Source: Thalassotalea sediminis (lineage in GTDB: Bacteria; Pseudomonadota; Gammaproteobacteria; Enterobacterales; Alteromonadaceae). Taken from it: a DNA stretch of 64,000 nt. The translations under genes were made by a program, and so were the position numbers. Within the stretch, counting starts at the first letter, position 1; each line of letters begins with the position of its first letter. The notes beneath the pieces were generated by a model. That model saw only the letters and a program-made list of their open reading frames with translations. It did no database searches and was not told the origin of the DNA. Shown here piece after piece: positions 37,195-46,077 of the stretch. The stretch covers positions 2,356,001 through 2,420,000 of the forward strand of contig NZ_AP027361.1 in assembly GCF_030295915.1 (NCBI RefSeq), read 5' to 3'.

Positions 37195-38442
37195 TTAAAC
37201 CCTAACTTGTCCAGTGCCGTTAACTAAGAATTTTTCAGTGGTAAGCGACTCAATGCCCATTGGACCATAGGCATGCAGCTTAGTTGTAGCAATACCAATT
37301 TCAGCGCCCAACCCTAACTCTGAACCGTCTGAAAAACGAGAAGATGCGTTAACCATAACAACAGAAGCATCAACAACTTGCTGGAATATAGCAGCCGTTT
37401 CTTTATTCTCGGTACAAATAACCTCAGTATGGTTACTGCCGAAGTCATCAATGTGCTTAATTGCCATATCAAGACTATCAACAACTTTCACTGCGATTTC
37501 TAGACTTAAGTATTCTTCACCAAATTCAGTGCTTTCAATTGCTTTAAAGGCATTGAAGTAGCGGCTAATGTCGCTTTCGCCATTTACCGTCACGTGCTCT
37601 TTATCAAAGACTTCCTTCACCATTGGAAGAAAGCGTTCCGCAATATCCTTATGCACTACTAAGCCTTCAAGCGCATTACAAACGCCTGGTCGTTGAGTCT
37701 TACCATTAACCAGAATATTTAGCGCTTTATCTAGGTCGGCATCTTTATCAACATACAAATGACAAACGCCTTTATAGTGTTGAATAACAGGTATTTTACT
37801 ATTTTCGCTAACAAAATTAATTAAACCTTCCCCCCCTCTTGGGATGACCAAATCAATATATTGCTTTAATGTTAATAGTTCATTTAACAGCGCTCTATTT
37901 GGATCAGGAATAACAGACACAATAGATGTTGGTAAGTCATATTTTTTCAATACACTCTGCAGTGTATCAGCAATTGCTAAGCTAGAACTTAGTGCTTCTT
38001 TACCACCACGTAAAATCACGGCATTACCTGACTTAATACATAACCCTGCTGCATCAGCAGTTACATTAGGTCGAGCCTCGTAAATCATACATATTACGCC
38101 TAAAGGTACGCGCATTTTTTGAATTTCAATGCCATTTGGTCTCGTTTCTATCAGGCGAGTAGTGCCAACAACATCTGGCAAATGAGCGACGGTTTCTAGC
38201 CCAATCGCCATATCTTCAATACGTTGAGCATTTAACGTTAACCGGTCAACCATAGCCTCAGATAGGCCATTCTCACGTGCATTTACTAAGTCTTCTTGGT
38301 TGGCAGCTAAAATTTCATCTTGTTGCGATCTTAATGCATCAGCCATATCATTAAGTAATGCTTTTTTTAGCTCTGAAGATTTTGTTGCAAGTACTTTTGC
38401 ACCGGCGGCTGCTTGCTCGGCAATATTTGTAATTAAACTCAT
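37195..38442 (-). CDS. proA: Glutamate-5-semialdehyde dehydrogenase ProA
   Basis: 415 residues (E. coli 417). Second step of proline synthesis: reduces gamma-glutamyl phosphate to the semialdehyde with NADPH. The nucleophile Cys is in Pro-Gly-Val-Cys-Asn-Ala-Leu-Glu (about 250-257). Also seen: Glu-Ala-Arg-Pro-Asn-Val-Thr-Ala-Asp-Ala-Ala and Gly-Gly-Lys-Glu-Ala. Its ATG touches the proB stop (one-base overlap), so the two are coupled. Confidence 0.97.
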   Translation of the reverse strand: MSLITNIAEQAAAGAKVLATKSSELKKALLNDMADALRSQQDEILAANQEDLVNARENGLSEAMVDRLTLNAQRIEDMAIGLETVAHLPDVVGTTRLIETRPNGIEIQKMRVPLGVICMIYEARPNVTADAAGLCIKSGNAVILRGGKEALSSSLAIADTLQSVLKKYDLPTSIVSVIPDPNRALLNELLTLKQYIDLVIPRGGEGLINFVSENSKIPVIQHYKGVCHLYVDKDADLDKALNILVNGKTQRPGVCNALEGLVVHKDIAERFLPMVKEVFDKEHVTVNGESDISRYFNAFKAIESTEFGEEYLSLEIAVKVVDSLDMAIKHIDDFGSNHTEVICTENKETAAIFQQVVDASVVMVNASSRFSDGSELGLGAEIGIATTKLHAYGPMGIESLTTEKFLVNGTGQVRV

Positions 38443-39557
38443 TATGCTCCTAATAAGGTGATATATTGTTTGGAAAGTATCGGTTCATCAGTATTATCTA
38501 ACTGCTCCGAAATATGTTCATTGTTTTGAGTAGCGACGAAATTTAGCAAACAACTACTATAGTTGGTTTTTACTTTGGCAAGTTTGTCGCCATTATCTTT
38601 TCTCACTAGTACAACATCGCCCGCGGAAAACTCACCGCTAACTTCTAACAGGTCTTGTGGTGAGAGCAGGTCGCCCGTTGCGTCTTTCTCCATCATAAAG
38701 GCATCATCTACAACTAATTCTCCCTGGATCTTTGTTGTATGCTTCATCCAATGATGAGTATCCTGCATGGGTTTTTTATGTGGATGAAAATGTGTACCTG
38801 GGCTCTCACCCGCCAACAACTCATTAAAACTCGCCTCATTAAAGCCGTTAACGATATAGGTATCTATACCATGAGACACAGCTTTGTCCGCGGCCTGAAT
38901 TTTAGTTTTCATACCGCCAGTACCAACATCACTCGTAGCACCACCCGCCATATTGTAAATACCGGCATTAATTTCATAAACATCGGTAATAAGCTGAGCG
39001 TTTGAATCTAATTTTGGGTTAGCATCATACAAGCCATCAACGTCTGAACAAATAACTAAGCTGTCAGCATTAGCCGCGCTCGCTACCATGGCAGATAAGT
39101 TGTCATTGTCACCCACTTTCAATCTATCTGTTGCTACGGTGTCATTTTCATTAATAATGGGCAATATATTATTGTCGAGCAACTCTTCAATTGTTTCTCT
39201 AACACTGATGTAACGATCTCGGTTTTTAAGATCAGCATGTGTTAACAGTATTTGTGCGGTATTAAAATCAAATAATCGATCCCACGTTGCCATCATTTCC
39301 GACTGACCGGCTGCTGCCATAGCCTTTTTTATAGTAATCGGTGATGTATCAACCCCTTTAAATAAATGAGCACCAGCAGCAACTGAGCCAGAAGAAACCA
39401 GGACTACCTGAGTTCCTGACATGCGACAACGCACGATAAAATTAGCAATGCTTAATAAATATTGGCTGCTACAACCATTTCTATTGGGAGCAATTAGCGC
39501 ACTCCCAACTTTAATGACAATTCGTTGCCACGGTAAAGGTTTAGAATCTACATTCAC
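38442..39557 (-). CDS. proB: Glutamate 5-kinase ProB
   Basis: 371 residues (E. coli 367). First, proline-inhibited step of proline synthesis. Amino-acid kinase domain: Val-Ile-Lys-Val-Gly-Ser-Ala-Leu-Ile (about 14-22), Ser-Ser-Gly-Ser-Val-Ala-Ala-Gly, Asn-Glu-Asn-Asp-Thr-Val-Ala and Gly-Thr-Gly-Gly-Met-Lys-Thr-Lys. The C-terminal PUA domain (about 280-360) is present, as in E. coli. First gene of proBA; the region upstream is a 919-base gene-poor gap. Confidence 0.97.
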   Translation of the reverse strand: MNVDSKPLPWQRIVIKVGSALIAPNRNGCSSQYLLSIANFIVRCRMSGTQVVLVSSGSVAAGAHLFKGVDTSPITIKKAMAAAGQSEMMATWDRLFDFNTAQILLTHADLKNRDRYISVRETIEELLDNNILPIINENDTVATDRLKVGDNDNLSAMVASAANADSLVICSDVDGLYDANPKLDSNAQLITDVYEINAGIYNMAGGATSDVGTGGMKTKIQAADKAVSHGIDTYIVNGFNEASFNELLAGESPGTHFHPHKKPMQDTHHWMKHTTKIQGELVVDDAFMMEKDATGDLLSPQDLLEVSGEFSAGDVVLVRKDNGDKLAKVKTNYSSCLLNFVATQNNEHISEQLDNTDEPILSKQYITLLGA

Positions 39558-39783
39558 TTTTATACTCCATTGAGCTATTTGTTCATAACGGAAAGTTACG
39601 ATTTGCCTGCTCTGTCGGCTGTTTGTCGTGACTATCTAAGCAAGTAGTCACTCATTTAAGAGGATGCTTTTACATGGCATAAAACCAGTAAATATCAGTA
39701 ACACAAAAATTAGTGTCATCGATAAGCGGCGTAAATAACATGCTAGTTACATTGTATTTTACAGCGCTATCAAATTTAGAGGA

Positions 39784-39903
39784 TTACGTTTTGCTTTTGA
39801 AGAGGGTATTAAGGCCTTTGAAGCCTGTAGAAAGTATTGCTAGGCCATAGCCTAAACCAAGAATTAAATAGAAACATATATAATCAGAAATGTCTGTTTT
39901 CAT
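39784..39903 (-). CDS. Possible 39-residue membrane peptide
   Basis: ATG at 39901-39903, stop TAA at 39784-39786. The peptide has one hydrophobic stretch (Tyr-Ile-Cys-Phe-Tyr-Leu-Ile-Leu-Gly-Leu-Gly-Tyr-Gly-Leu-Ala-Ile-Leu) with a Lys-rich tail, the look of small single-span proteins. The AGG upstream is only 2 bases from the ATG, which is a poor ribosome site, and I know no homologue. Listed as a weak candidate in an otherwise empty gap. Confidence 0.22.
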   Translation of the reverse strand: MKTDISDYICFYLILGLGYGLAILSTGFKGLNTLFKSKT

Positions 39904-40375
39904 AACCTATAAAATCAATTAGAATATTAATGGTTAGTACTCTAATCATTATTGATATGATTATCAAGTTTAATTTTTAAGCAACGGGCTGAATTTAACG
40001 CGCTACAAGTAAATTAAGAAGTGTTTAAAACATAAAAACCAAAAAACGAATTACAAATAAACTCTTTTTTTTCATATAAATAGCAACAATCCGTTCAATG
40101 CTAGTTTAGTGATTAATTTCTCATCAAAAAACAATTAGTACAATAAGTAATTTATAAATAACAATAATAAATAAAGAAAGGGTACAGCGTAAATTAACGC
40201 TAATGCCTACATAAGCTAAGTATTTCGGTCGTCGAGTAAAAGGTGAGTAAACCGCAGACACAAACGTTGCTTACATTAAAGTTTAACCCAGTACTGGCAT
40301 GACTAAATAGCAACATGAAAGATCAGGTACAGTCTGTACACTTATATGTAACTACTTGAAAATTAAATATTAGAA

Positions 40376-40406
40376 TAAAAAGTGACTACGAAGAAAACAT
40401 AGTCAC
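40376..40406 (-). terminator. Intrinsic terminator of rimO
   Basis: On the minus strand GTGACTA (40406-40400) and TAGTCAC (40388-40382) form a 7-bp stem with an 11-base loop followed by TTTTTATT. A second hairpin just before it, AGCTAGCT (40416-40423) with AGCTAGCT (40433-40440), a self-complementary octamer used twice around a 9-base loop, lies between rimO and this terminator. Confidence 0.75.
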
Positions 40407-40476
40407 AGAGTCTGTAGCTAGCTTAACGAACGAGCTAGCTGTAAGTTTTTACACACCATTGAACATAAGTGGCACT

Positions 40477-41916
40477 TTAATCTTCTACTCTTATACCCCA
40501 AACATCATGTTCATCAGCATGAATAATTTGAACCCAAATTTGATCACCGGGTTCCGCATCGTAATCATCCGATAAATAAACCTTACCATCAACTTCTGGT
40601 GCATCCATATATGAACGACCTACAATCCCTAAATCGTTCACTTCATCAACAAGTATCAAGTATTCCTGGCCTATACGTGATTGCAATTTAGCAGCACTTA
40701 TCTCAGCCTGTACAGCCATAAAACGCTGCAACCTATCTTCCATAACCTCTTCAGATACATGATCAGGTAGATCATTGGCTGTAGCCCCTTCAACAGGTGA
40801 ATATTTAAAACAGCCAACACGATCGAGCTGAGCTTCACGTAAGAAGTCTAATAACTCTTCAAACTCGGCTTCCGTTTCGCCGGGGAAGCCAACGATAAAT
40901 GTAGAACGAATAACGAGCTCAGGACAAATTTCACGCCACTTTTTAATACGCTCTAATACCCGATCAGCGCTTCCTGGGCGCTTCATCAATTTTAAAATAC
41001 GTTTGTTGGCATGCTGAAATGGAATATCCAAATACGGTAAAATCTTACCTTCTGCCATTAATGGAATAATGTTGTCGACATGCGGATACGGATATACATA
41101 GTGTAAACGCACCCATACCCCTTGCTTAGCTAGTTCTTCACATAGCTGTTGCATATGGGTTTTAACTGGCATGCCTTCATAAAAATCAAGTTTATGCTTA
41201 ACATCAACACCATAAGCAGAAGTATCTTGAGAAATAACCAAGAGCTCTTTCACGCCAGCATTGGCAAGGCGTTTTGCTTCTCCCAGCACATCGCCTATGG
41301 GTCTAGAATCGAGATCACCACGCATTGACGGTATAATACAAAACGTACAACGGTGATTACAGCCTTCTGATATTTTAAGATAAGCGAAATGCTTGGGTGT
41401 AAGTTTTACGCCTTGATCAGGAATTAAATCAACAAACGGATTATGTTTAGGCTTTTCTATATGTTTATGTACTTGTGTTAGTACTTCATCATAAGCATGT
41501 GGCCCCGTTACTCCCAACACATTGGGGTGCAATTCAATAATTTCATCTTTCTTCGCACCTAAACATCCCGTTACCAGCACCTTACCATTTTCTTTTAATG
41601 CTTCACCTATTGTATCTAAAGACTCTTGTACAGCTGAATCGATAAAACCACACGTATTAACTATCACCATATCGGCGTCATCATAACTGGGTACTACGTC
41701 GTAGCCTTCTGTACGAAGTTGCGTCAAGATTCGCTCAGAATCTACTAGGTTTTTAGGGCAACCAAGGCTGACAAAACCAATTCGAGAGCCTTGGGTTTGA
41801 CTGTGATCAATATGACTAGCTTGCTCTTCTATCACTTTTTTAGGTGTGTCTAATGTGGTTGTTTGCTTAGTTTGTATTTGCGATGTATTAGCGGGATCAA
41901 ATTGTTCAACAGTCAT
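40477..41916 (-). CDS. rimO: Ribosomal protein S12 methylthiotransferase RimO
   Basis: 479 residues from the ATG at 41916 (AAAGG 7 bases upstream); the frame extends to 41946 without a ribosome site. Radical SAM enzyme adding a methylthio group to an Asp of S12. The N-terminal MTTase Cys are in Leu-Gly-Cys-Pro-Lys-Asn, Asn-Thr-Cys-Gly-Phe and Thr-Gly-Cys-Leu-Gly; the radical SAM motif is Cys-Asn-His-Arg-Cys-Thr-Phe-Cys. A 40-residue N-terminal extension before the MTTase domain is longer than in E. coli (441 residues). Its first 35 bases are duplicated at 43860-43894. Confidence 0.95.
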   Translation of the reverse strand: MTVEQFDPANTSQIQTKQTTTLDTPKKVIEEQASHIDHSQTQGSRIGFVSLGCPKNLVDSERILTQLRTEGYDVVPSYDDADMVIVNTCGFIDSAVQESLDTIGEALKENGKVLVTGCLGAKKDEIIELHPNVLGVTGPHAYDEVLTQVHKHIEKPKHNPFVDLIPDQGVKLTPKHFAYLKISEGCNHRCTFCIIPSMRGDLDSRPIGDVLGEAKRLANAGVKELLVISQDTSAYGVDVKHKLDFYEGMPVKTHMQQLCEELAKQGVWVRLHYVYPYPHVDNIIPLMAEGKILPYLDIPFQHANKRILKLMKRPGSADRVLERIKKWREICPELVIRSTFIVGFPGETEAEFEELLDFLREAQLDRVGCFKYSPVEGATANDLPDHVSEEVMEDRLQRFMAVQAEISAAKLQSRIGQEYLILVDEVNDLGIVGRSYMDAPEVDGKVYLSDDYDAEPGDQIWVQIIHADEHDVWGIRVED

Positions 41917-41933
41917 AAAGCGCCTTTGTAAAT
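41899..41933 (+). repeat. Direct repeat, left copy (start of rimO)
   Basis: The 35 bases covering the ribosome site and first six codons of rimO match 43860-43894 at 31 of 35 positions in the same orientation. The two copies bracket the DUF262 gene. Confidence 0.85.
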
Positions 41934-42098
41934 CAATAAAAATCACAGGTGATTTCAGGAGCGCAAATTATACAGGAATGTGAGTTTTGATGGAATTACA
42001 AGTTAACGAGCTTCATTTAACAAACAATATATTCCCTAAATGCTTGTCTTCATTGATAATGCTTACCTAATATCTAGATTGAAAATAATGGAGCCTTA

Positions 42099-43784
42099 AT
42101 GCAATTTATCCCAAGTAATGTGCTAAGCTTTTTCGCTCACCCACAAAGAAGTTATGAAATTCCTGTTTATCAAAGGGCGTATTCGTGGGAAAAAGAAAAT
42201 TGGAAAACGTTTATTGACGATCTATTGGAACAAATAAACGGCAATAATAATTATTTTTTTGGCAACCTACTTTTAGAAGTAACACAAAAAAACAAGAAAT
42301 ATGAAATTATCGATGGTCAACAAAGGATCACCACTTTATCAATATTCATGCGCTCATTAATAAATGTGCTAACTGACAGGCATAAAATTGAATCGTTCGA
42401 ATTTAATGTCTTAGAAAAAGAGCAAATTTATCTCAAAACAGGTGGTAACATTAAACTGCGTCCCGTTGAATATGACCGAGCTTGCTTTGACTCTCTGATC
42501 GTTGATAATAACAAGCAGTTTGAATTGTCTAGCCCTTCACAAACAAGAATAAAAGCTGCAAAAGACTACTTTGAACAAACGTTAAGCAAGCTAGCAACAG
42601 ATACCATTCTTCAAATTTTAGACAAGATCGAAAACACTGATTTAACGATTATAGAATTAGAAGGTAAAAAAGATTCTGCCTTAATGTTTGAATTAGAAAA
42701 CAATCGAGGTAAAGAATTAACAAACATGGAAAAGATTAAGTCTTATTTCATGTATCAAATGTATGTTTTTAGCCCACAAGACCATGTAGATACAAACATC
42801 GAGTCAATATCGAATATTTTTAAAAACATTTACTTCATCATCAATGAAATTGGCAATTTATCAGAAGACGCAATTCTAACTTATCACAACAATGCGTATG
42901 TTAAAGGGTATGCGTATAGATCTTTAGATGACGTAAAAGAAATTTTAAAAAAATCTGAAAATAAAGTTGAATGGATTAAAGACTATGTAAGCGAGCTACA
43001 TACGACCTTTTCAAACTTAAAAAAATTTGAAAGAGAAAATACTAAAGCAAACTGCAACCTGCTAAAACTAGGTGTGCCCGCATATATATACCCATTCATC
43101 ATTAAAGGTTACAAATATATTCAAGATAAAAATGAATTGTTAAATCTGCTGAATGTATTAGAAATACTAACCTTTAGGGCAAAGCTAATTAATAGTAGAG
43201 CTAATATACAGGAACGATTGAATGCCATCATGTTAGCTTTTGAAGGTAATGTATACTCACTAAAAAGTGCGATAAAAGAGAAGTTGAACGATTCTTGGTA
43301 TTGGGGAGATAACAATACTAAAAAAGTACTCTGTGGCAATCTATACGGCAACAACGTACTTAACTACTTACTTTGGCGATATGAAAACGCTTTACAAAAT
43401 AAAGGGTACGGTATCAATGAATTTTCAATAAGCAATGAGCAAATAGAGCATATTTCACCGAGAAAACCTACCAATGGAGATCCTATAGAAACAGGCTATG
43501 ACGTAGACGATAATAACGAATATTCGGAAGAGTTTATGTCGAATAAGTTGAATTGCATTGGTAACCTTATGTTGATTTCAGGCTCACACAATGCTTCCAT
43601 TGGCAACAAACCATTCAAAGATAAATTGTCGTCTTATATTTCAAACCCTTTGCTTAACCAACAAACAGAGATACAAGAGTTTTCAGAGTCAGAAGATGGT
43701 AAACCTGTGTGGAAAGAAAGCTCAATAAACAAAAGGCAGAATAAAATTGTTAATTTTGCGATGAGTACGTGGCGTTTTGATTAA
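42099..43784 (+). CDS. DUF262/DUF1524 protein, GmrSD-like candidate defence nuclease
   Basis: 561 residues. The N-terminal DUF262 domain has Ile-Pro-Val-Tyr-Gln-Arg-Ala-Tyr-Ser-Trp (21-30) and Asp-Gly-Gln-Gln-Arg-Ile-Thr-Thr-Leu (72-80), the ParB-like NTP-binding motif. The C-terminal DUF1524 domain has Ile-Glu-His-Ile-Ser-Pro (449-454, His-x-x-Pro nuclease motif) and the later Asn-Cys-Ile-Gly-Asn-Leu-Met-Leu-Ile ... Asn-Lys-Pro-Phe-Lys-Asp-Lys. This two-domain plan is that of single-chain GmrSD-type enzymes, several of which cleave modified phage DNA or phosphorothioate-marked DNA. It is a lone gene flanked by repeats from rimO, so it looks horizontally acquired. Target not known. Confidence 0.88.
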   Translation: MQFIPSNVLSFFAHPQRSYEIPVYQRAYSWEKENWKTFIDDLLEQINGNNNYFFGNLLLEVTQKNKKYEIIDGQQRITTLSIFMRSLINVLTDRHKIESFEFNVLEKEQIYLKTGGNIKLRPVEYDRACFDSLIVDNNKQFELSSPSQTRIKAAKDYFEQTLSKLATDTILQILDKIENTDLTIIELEGKKDSALMFELENNRGKELTNMEKIKSYFMYQMYVFSPQDHVDTNIESISNIFKNIYFIINEIGNLSEDAILTYHNNAYVKGYAYRSLDDVKEILKKSENKVEWIKDYVSELHTTFSNLKKFERENTKANCNLLKLGVPAYIYPFIIKGYKYIQDKNELLNLLNVLEILTFRAKLINSRANIQERLNAIMLAFEGNVYSLKSAIKEKLNDSWYWGDNNTKKVLCGNLYGNNVLNYLLWRYENALQNKGYGINEFSISNEQIEHISPRKPTNGDPIETGYDVDDNNEYSEEFMSNKLNCIGNLMLISGSHNASIGNKPFKDKLSSYISNPLLNQQTEIQEFSESEDGKPVWKESSINKRQNKIVNFAMSTWRFD

Positions 43785-43829
43785 CGATAAAGACCAAAGA
43801 GTGTTCGTTCTTTGAAGATAGTTGGCTGC

Positions 43830-43877
43830 TTAGCTAGTTTTACGGCTAATTAGCGAAATAAATTGTACAACAGTCAT
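43830..43877 (-). pseudogene. Remnant of the rimO 5' end
   Basis: Minus-strand ATG at 43877 begins Met-Thr-Val-Val-Gln-Phe, close to RimO Met-Thr-Val-Glu-Gln-Phe, then departs and stops at 43830 after 15 codons. Together with 17 upstream bases it forms the right copy (43860-43894) of the repeat that flanks the DUF262 gene. Confidence 0.7.
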
Positions 43878-43894
43878 AAAATGCTTTTGTAAAT
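43860..43894 (+). repeat. Direct repeat, right copy
   Basis: 31 of 35 bases identical to 41899-41933; the four differences are scattered, so the duplication is not brand new. It lies 75 bases after the DUF262 stop codon. Confidence 0.85.
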
Positions 43895-44005
43895 TTAGCC
43901 CAAAGATAACTGTACAACTGTCCAATAATTTTACACTTTACGTATTACCTTGTTCAACATTAACTTAAAATACTGTAAATAAAGAACTTTATTTTTTGGT
44001 GCATT

Positions 44006-44021
44006 TTGTGCATATGTACAA
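44006..44021. promoter_or_regulatory. Near-palindrome upstream of the PEP-CTERM gene
   Basis: TTGTGCATATGTACAA is a 16-base palindrome with one mismatched pair, 58 bases before the ATG at 44080. It may be a regulator binding site. No sigma-54 type -24/-12 element was seen. Confidence 0.35.
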
Positions 44022-44079
44022 TTAAGATTGATGTGAATCAAGCTACCCTATTTTAAACAACGGTATTACAAGGAATAAT

Positions 44080-44796
44080 ATGAAAAACAATAAAATGTTA
44101 AAAATGGCTTTGGCTAGTATAGTTTTATCTGTCAGTTCTTATGTTAACGCTTCATTAATCACGACAACTTTCGATAATGGTGACTCTTTAAACAACTGGT
44201 CAGTTGATCGCGCAGCACCATCAAGCTTTGATATAGTGAATAACGAATTGGTGATGAATATTGCCGGCCCTTTGAATCCTAATGGTGGCTTTTACGATAC
44301 GCAAGGTATGAAGCTTGATATCGGCGAATCAACTTTTATGTCTATAGACATGTTTATTGATAGCGCTTGGAGCAACGATGAAAGATATGGTGGTTTTTGG
44401 TCAACTGCATACGATGGTACCGATGCAATTTCGGCGTATCCTATCTTAGAGTTTCAAGGTGGTAATGGCGGATCTGTAGCAGCTTATGATTCAAACATTG
44501 GTTGGGCACATTTTAGTTCACTGTTTAACTTTGATGCCTTTAACACCTTTGCATTTGAAATAACCGGCTCAGGTGTAGAATACTTCATTAATGGTACGAG
44601 CGTTTACACCGATTCTGTAAGTGATGTAAGTTACTTTGGTGAAGTTATTTTAAATGCAAAATATGAAGGCAGTGACTTTGCTGTGCGTTACGATAATTTA
44701 ACTTACGGTTCAGTAGATGTGCCAGAACCTTCTACCCTTGCCATCTTCGCTTTAGGTATTATGGGGTTGGCTTCACGAAGAGTTAAGAAACAGTAA
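44080..44796 (+). CDS. PEP-CTERM sorted secreted protein
   Basis: 238 residues. Signal peptide with cleavage near Val-Asn-Ala-Ser (about 24); beta-rich mature body reminiscent of a concanavalin-like fold (repeated Asp-Asn-Gly-Asp, Phe-Gln-Gly-Gly-Asn-Gly-Gly); then the sorting tail Val-Pro-Glu-Pro-Ser-Thr (214-219), a hydrophobic helix, and Arg-Arg-Val-Lys-Lys at the end. PEP-CTERM proteins are processed by exosortase and usually associate with extracellular polysaccharide; exosortase is not in this window. Only one Cys-free body, no catalytic motif recognised. Own terminator at 44818-44844. Confidence 0.9.
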   Translation: MKNNKMLKMALASIVLSVSSYVNASLITTTFDNGDSLNNWSVDRAAPSSFDIVNNELVMNIAGPLNPNGGFYDTQGMKLDIGESTFMSIDMFIDSAWSNDERYGGFWSTAYDGTDAISAYPILEFQGGNGGSVAAYDSNIGWAHFSSLFNFDAFNTFAFEITGSGVEYFINGTSVYTDSVSDVSYFGEVILNAKYEGSDFAVRYDNLTYGSVDVPEPSTLAIFALGIMGLASRRVKKQ

Positions 44797-44817
44797 CCCA
44801 AATGTTTTTTTAAAACT

Positions 44818-44844
44818 AAAGCACCATTTACTGGTGCTTTTTTT
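44818..44844 (+). terminator. Intrinsic terminator after the PEP-CTERM gene
   Basis: AAAGCACCA (44818-44826), loop TTTAC, TGGTGCTTT (44832-44840), then TTTT. Confidence 0.9.
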
Positions 44845-44949
44845 ATTACCATTTTATAAATAGCACACGCAGCCAAACAATATTTAATCAGGTGCGTAAG
44901 CCTAACAAAGTCAATTCGCTAGCCTTTCTCCTAACTAAGATCATCTTAA

Positions 44950-46023
44950 TTATTGTGTTAAAATCCAGTTTGATAGAGTATCTACAAACCCATCAACAAA
45001 ATGCTTTTCTAATGTGGCGTACTCTTCTCGTAAGCCGGTATCGGCTTGCTGAAAATAATGATTTGCATCGTTAAATGTTTCAAATTGGTAACGAGTTTTT
45101 GATTTTAACAATGCATTTTCCATTCTGTCTTTGTTCTGAGCAATCGTTACCTGTAGGTCTTTACCGCCAAATAGCCCTAACACTGGTATAGACAATTTTT
45201 CGTAGTCTTTCGCTGTGTCGTGATATAAGAAAGAAGTTAATGAAGGCAATGCATAAACGACTTCATATTGCTTCGTTCGCTCTTCTGCGAGTTGAGTAAT
45301 TTCAGCGAGATCTTTTTCATTTTGGTTGTTCGCTAATAGCATCAAAATTGAAGAGGCCGTAAACTGCTTCAACGCTTGTTTGATACCTTGCTGGCTATAG
45401 ATCGCATGCATTAACTTATTATGAACGGAAACGTCCTTTTCAATAACAGCTCTATCTAGTTTTTTCTGCTCATATTCTTGTCTTAATTGATAGGTAACAA
45501 TCTCAATAAGCGGAACTGCTGGCGCCCCCATCAATATCACTTTATTAACATCGTTATATTGCACTGCAACTTTAGCACTGACAATTCCGCCTTGGCTATG
45601 TCCAAGTAAAATAAAATCATCAAATCGATGCGTTTCATGGTTTTTAAAATACTCCATGATTGCTACTACATCATTCACATGATCTTGCAACGTGCTTGAA
45701 GCGAAATTTCCCGTGCTTTTACCAACACCTCGGTCATCAAAACGAAACGTAGTTATACCTCGTTCACTTAGCTGGTCAGATAGTGTTTTAAACACTTTAA
45801 AACCATCCAATGTCTCATCTCTATCTTGAGGTCCGCTGCCTGAAAGCATAATAACTAGCGCATTCTCTTTGCTTTCACTGGGCAAAGTTAATGTCCCGGC
45901 TAGTTGAACATCTTGTGCAGCAATAACATGTGTTAATTCAACAGCACTTGATTGTACTCTGGCCATGCTTGAGCAACATATAGATAACAGCGTAAAAAAG
46001 AGACAATAAGTAAAATTAGTCAT
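44950..46023 (-). CDS. Secreted alpha/beta hydrolase
   Basis: 357 residues with a signal peptide (cleavage near Met-Ala-Arg-Val or Ser-Ser-Ala, about 22-28). The hydrolase fold is clear: Ile-Met-Leu-Ser-Gly-Ser-Gly-Pro-Gln-Asp-Arg-Asp-Glu (oxyanion region, about 57-69), Phe-Asp-Asp-Arg-Gly-Val-Gly-Lys-Ser, nucleophile elbow Leu-Gly-His-Ser-Gln-Gly-Gly (about 144-150), a late Gly-Gly-Lys-Asp acid and Asn-Asp-Ala-Asn-His base. This is the exported dienelactone-hydrolase/esterase-like group; substrate unknown. Single gene, 54 bases downstream of pirin in the same direction and possibly co-transcribed with it. Confidence 0.85.
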   Translation of the reverse strand: MTNFTYCLFFTLLSICCSSMARVQSSAVELTHVIAAQDVQLAGTLTLPSESKENALVIMLSGSGPQDRDETLDGFKVFKTLSDQLSERGITTFRFDDRGVGKSTGNFASSTLQDHVNDVVAIMEYFKNHETHRFDDFILLGHSQGGIVSAKVAVQYNDVNKVILMGAPAVPLIEIVTYQLRQEYEQKKLDRAVIEKDVSVHNKLMHAIYSQQGIKQALKQFTASSILMLLANNQNEKDLAEITQLAEERTKQYEVVYALPSLTSFLYHDTAKDYEKLSIPVLGLFGGKDLQVTIAQNKDRMENALLKSKTRYQFETFNDANHYFQQADTGLREEYATLEKHFVDGFVDTLSNWILTQ

Positions 46024-46077
46024 AGCTAGTCCTTATCAAAAAGCTTACTGAGCGTCTGCTATGATTAAATGCGACGC

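Larger units (their letters stand above)
39558..40476. other. 919-base gene-poor gap between proB and rimO
   Basis: No long reading frame and no tRNA or mobile element are visible. It holds one short minus-strand frame (39784-39903), the proBA promoter region at its left, and the rimO terminator hairpins at its right (40376-40440). The central part (about 39950-40330) is very AT-rich and shows nothing I can name; it may be decayed coding DNA. Confidence 0.6.
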
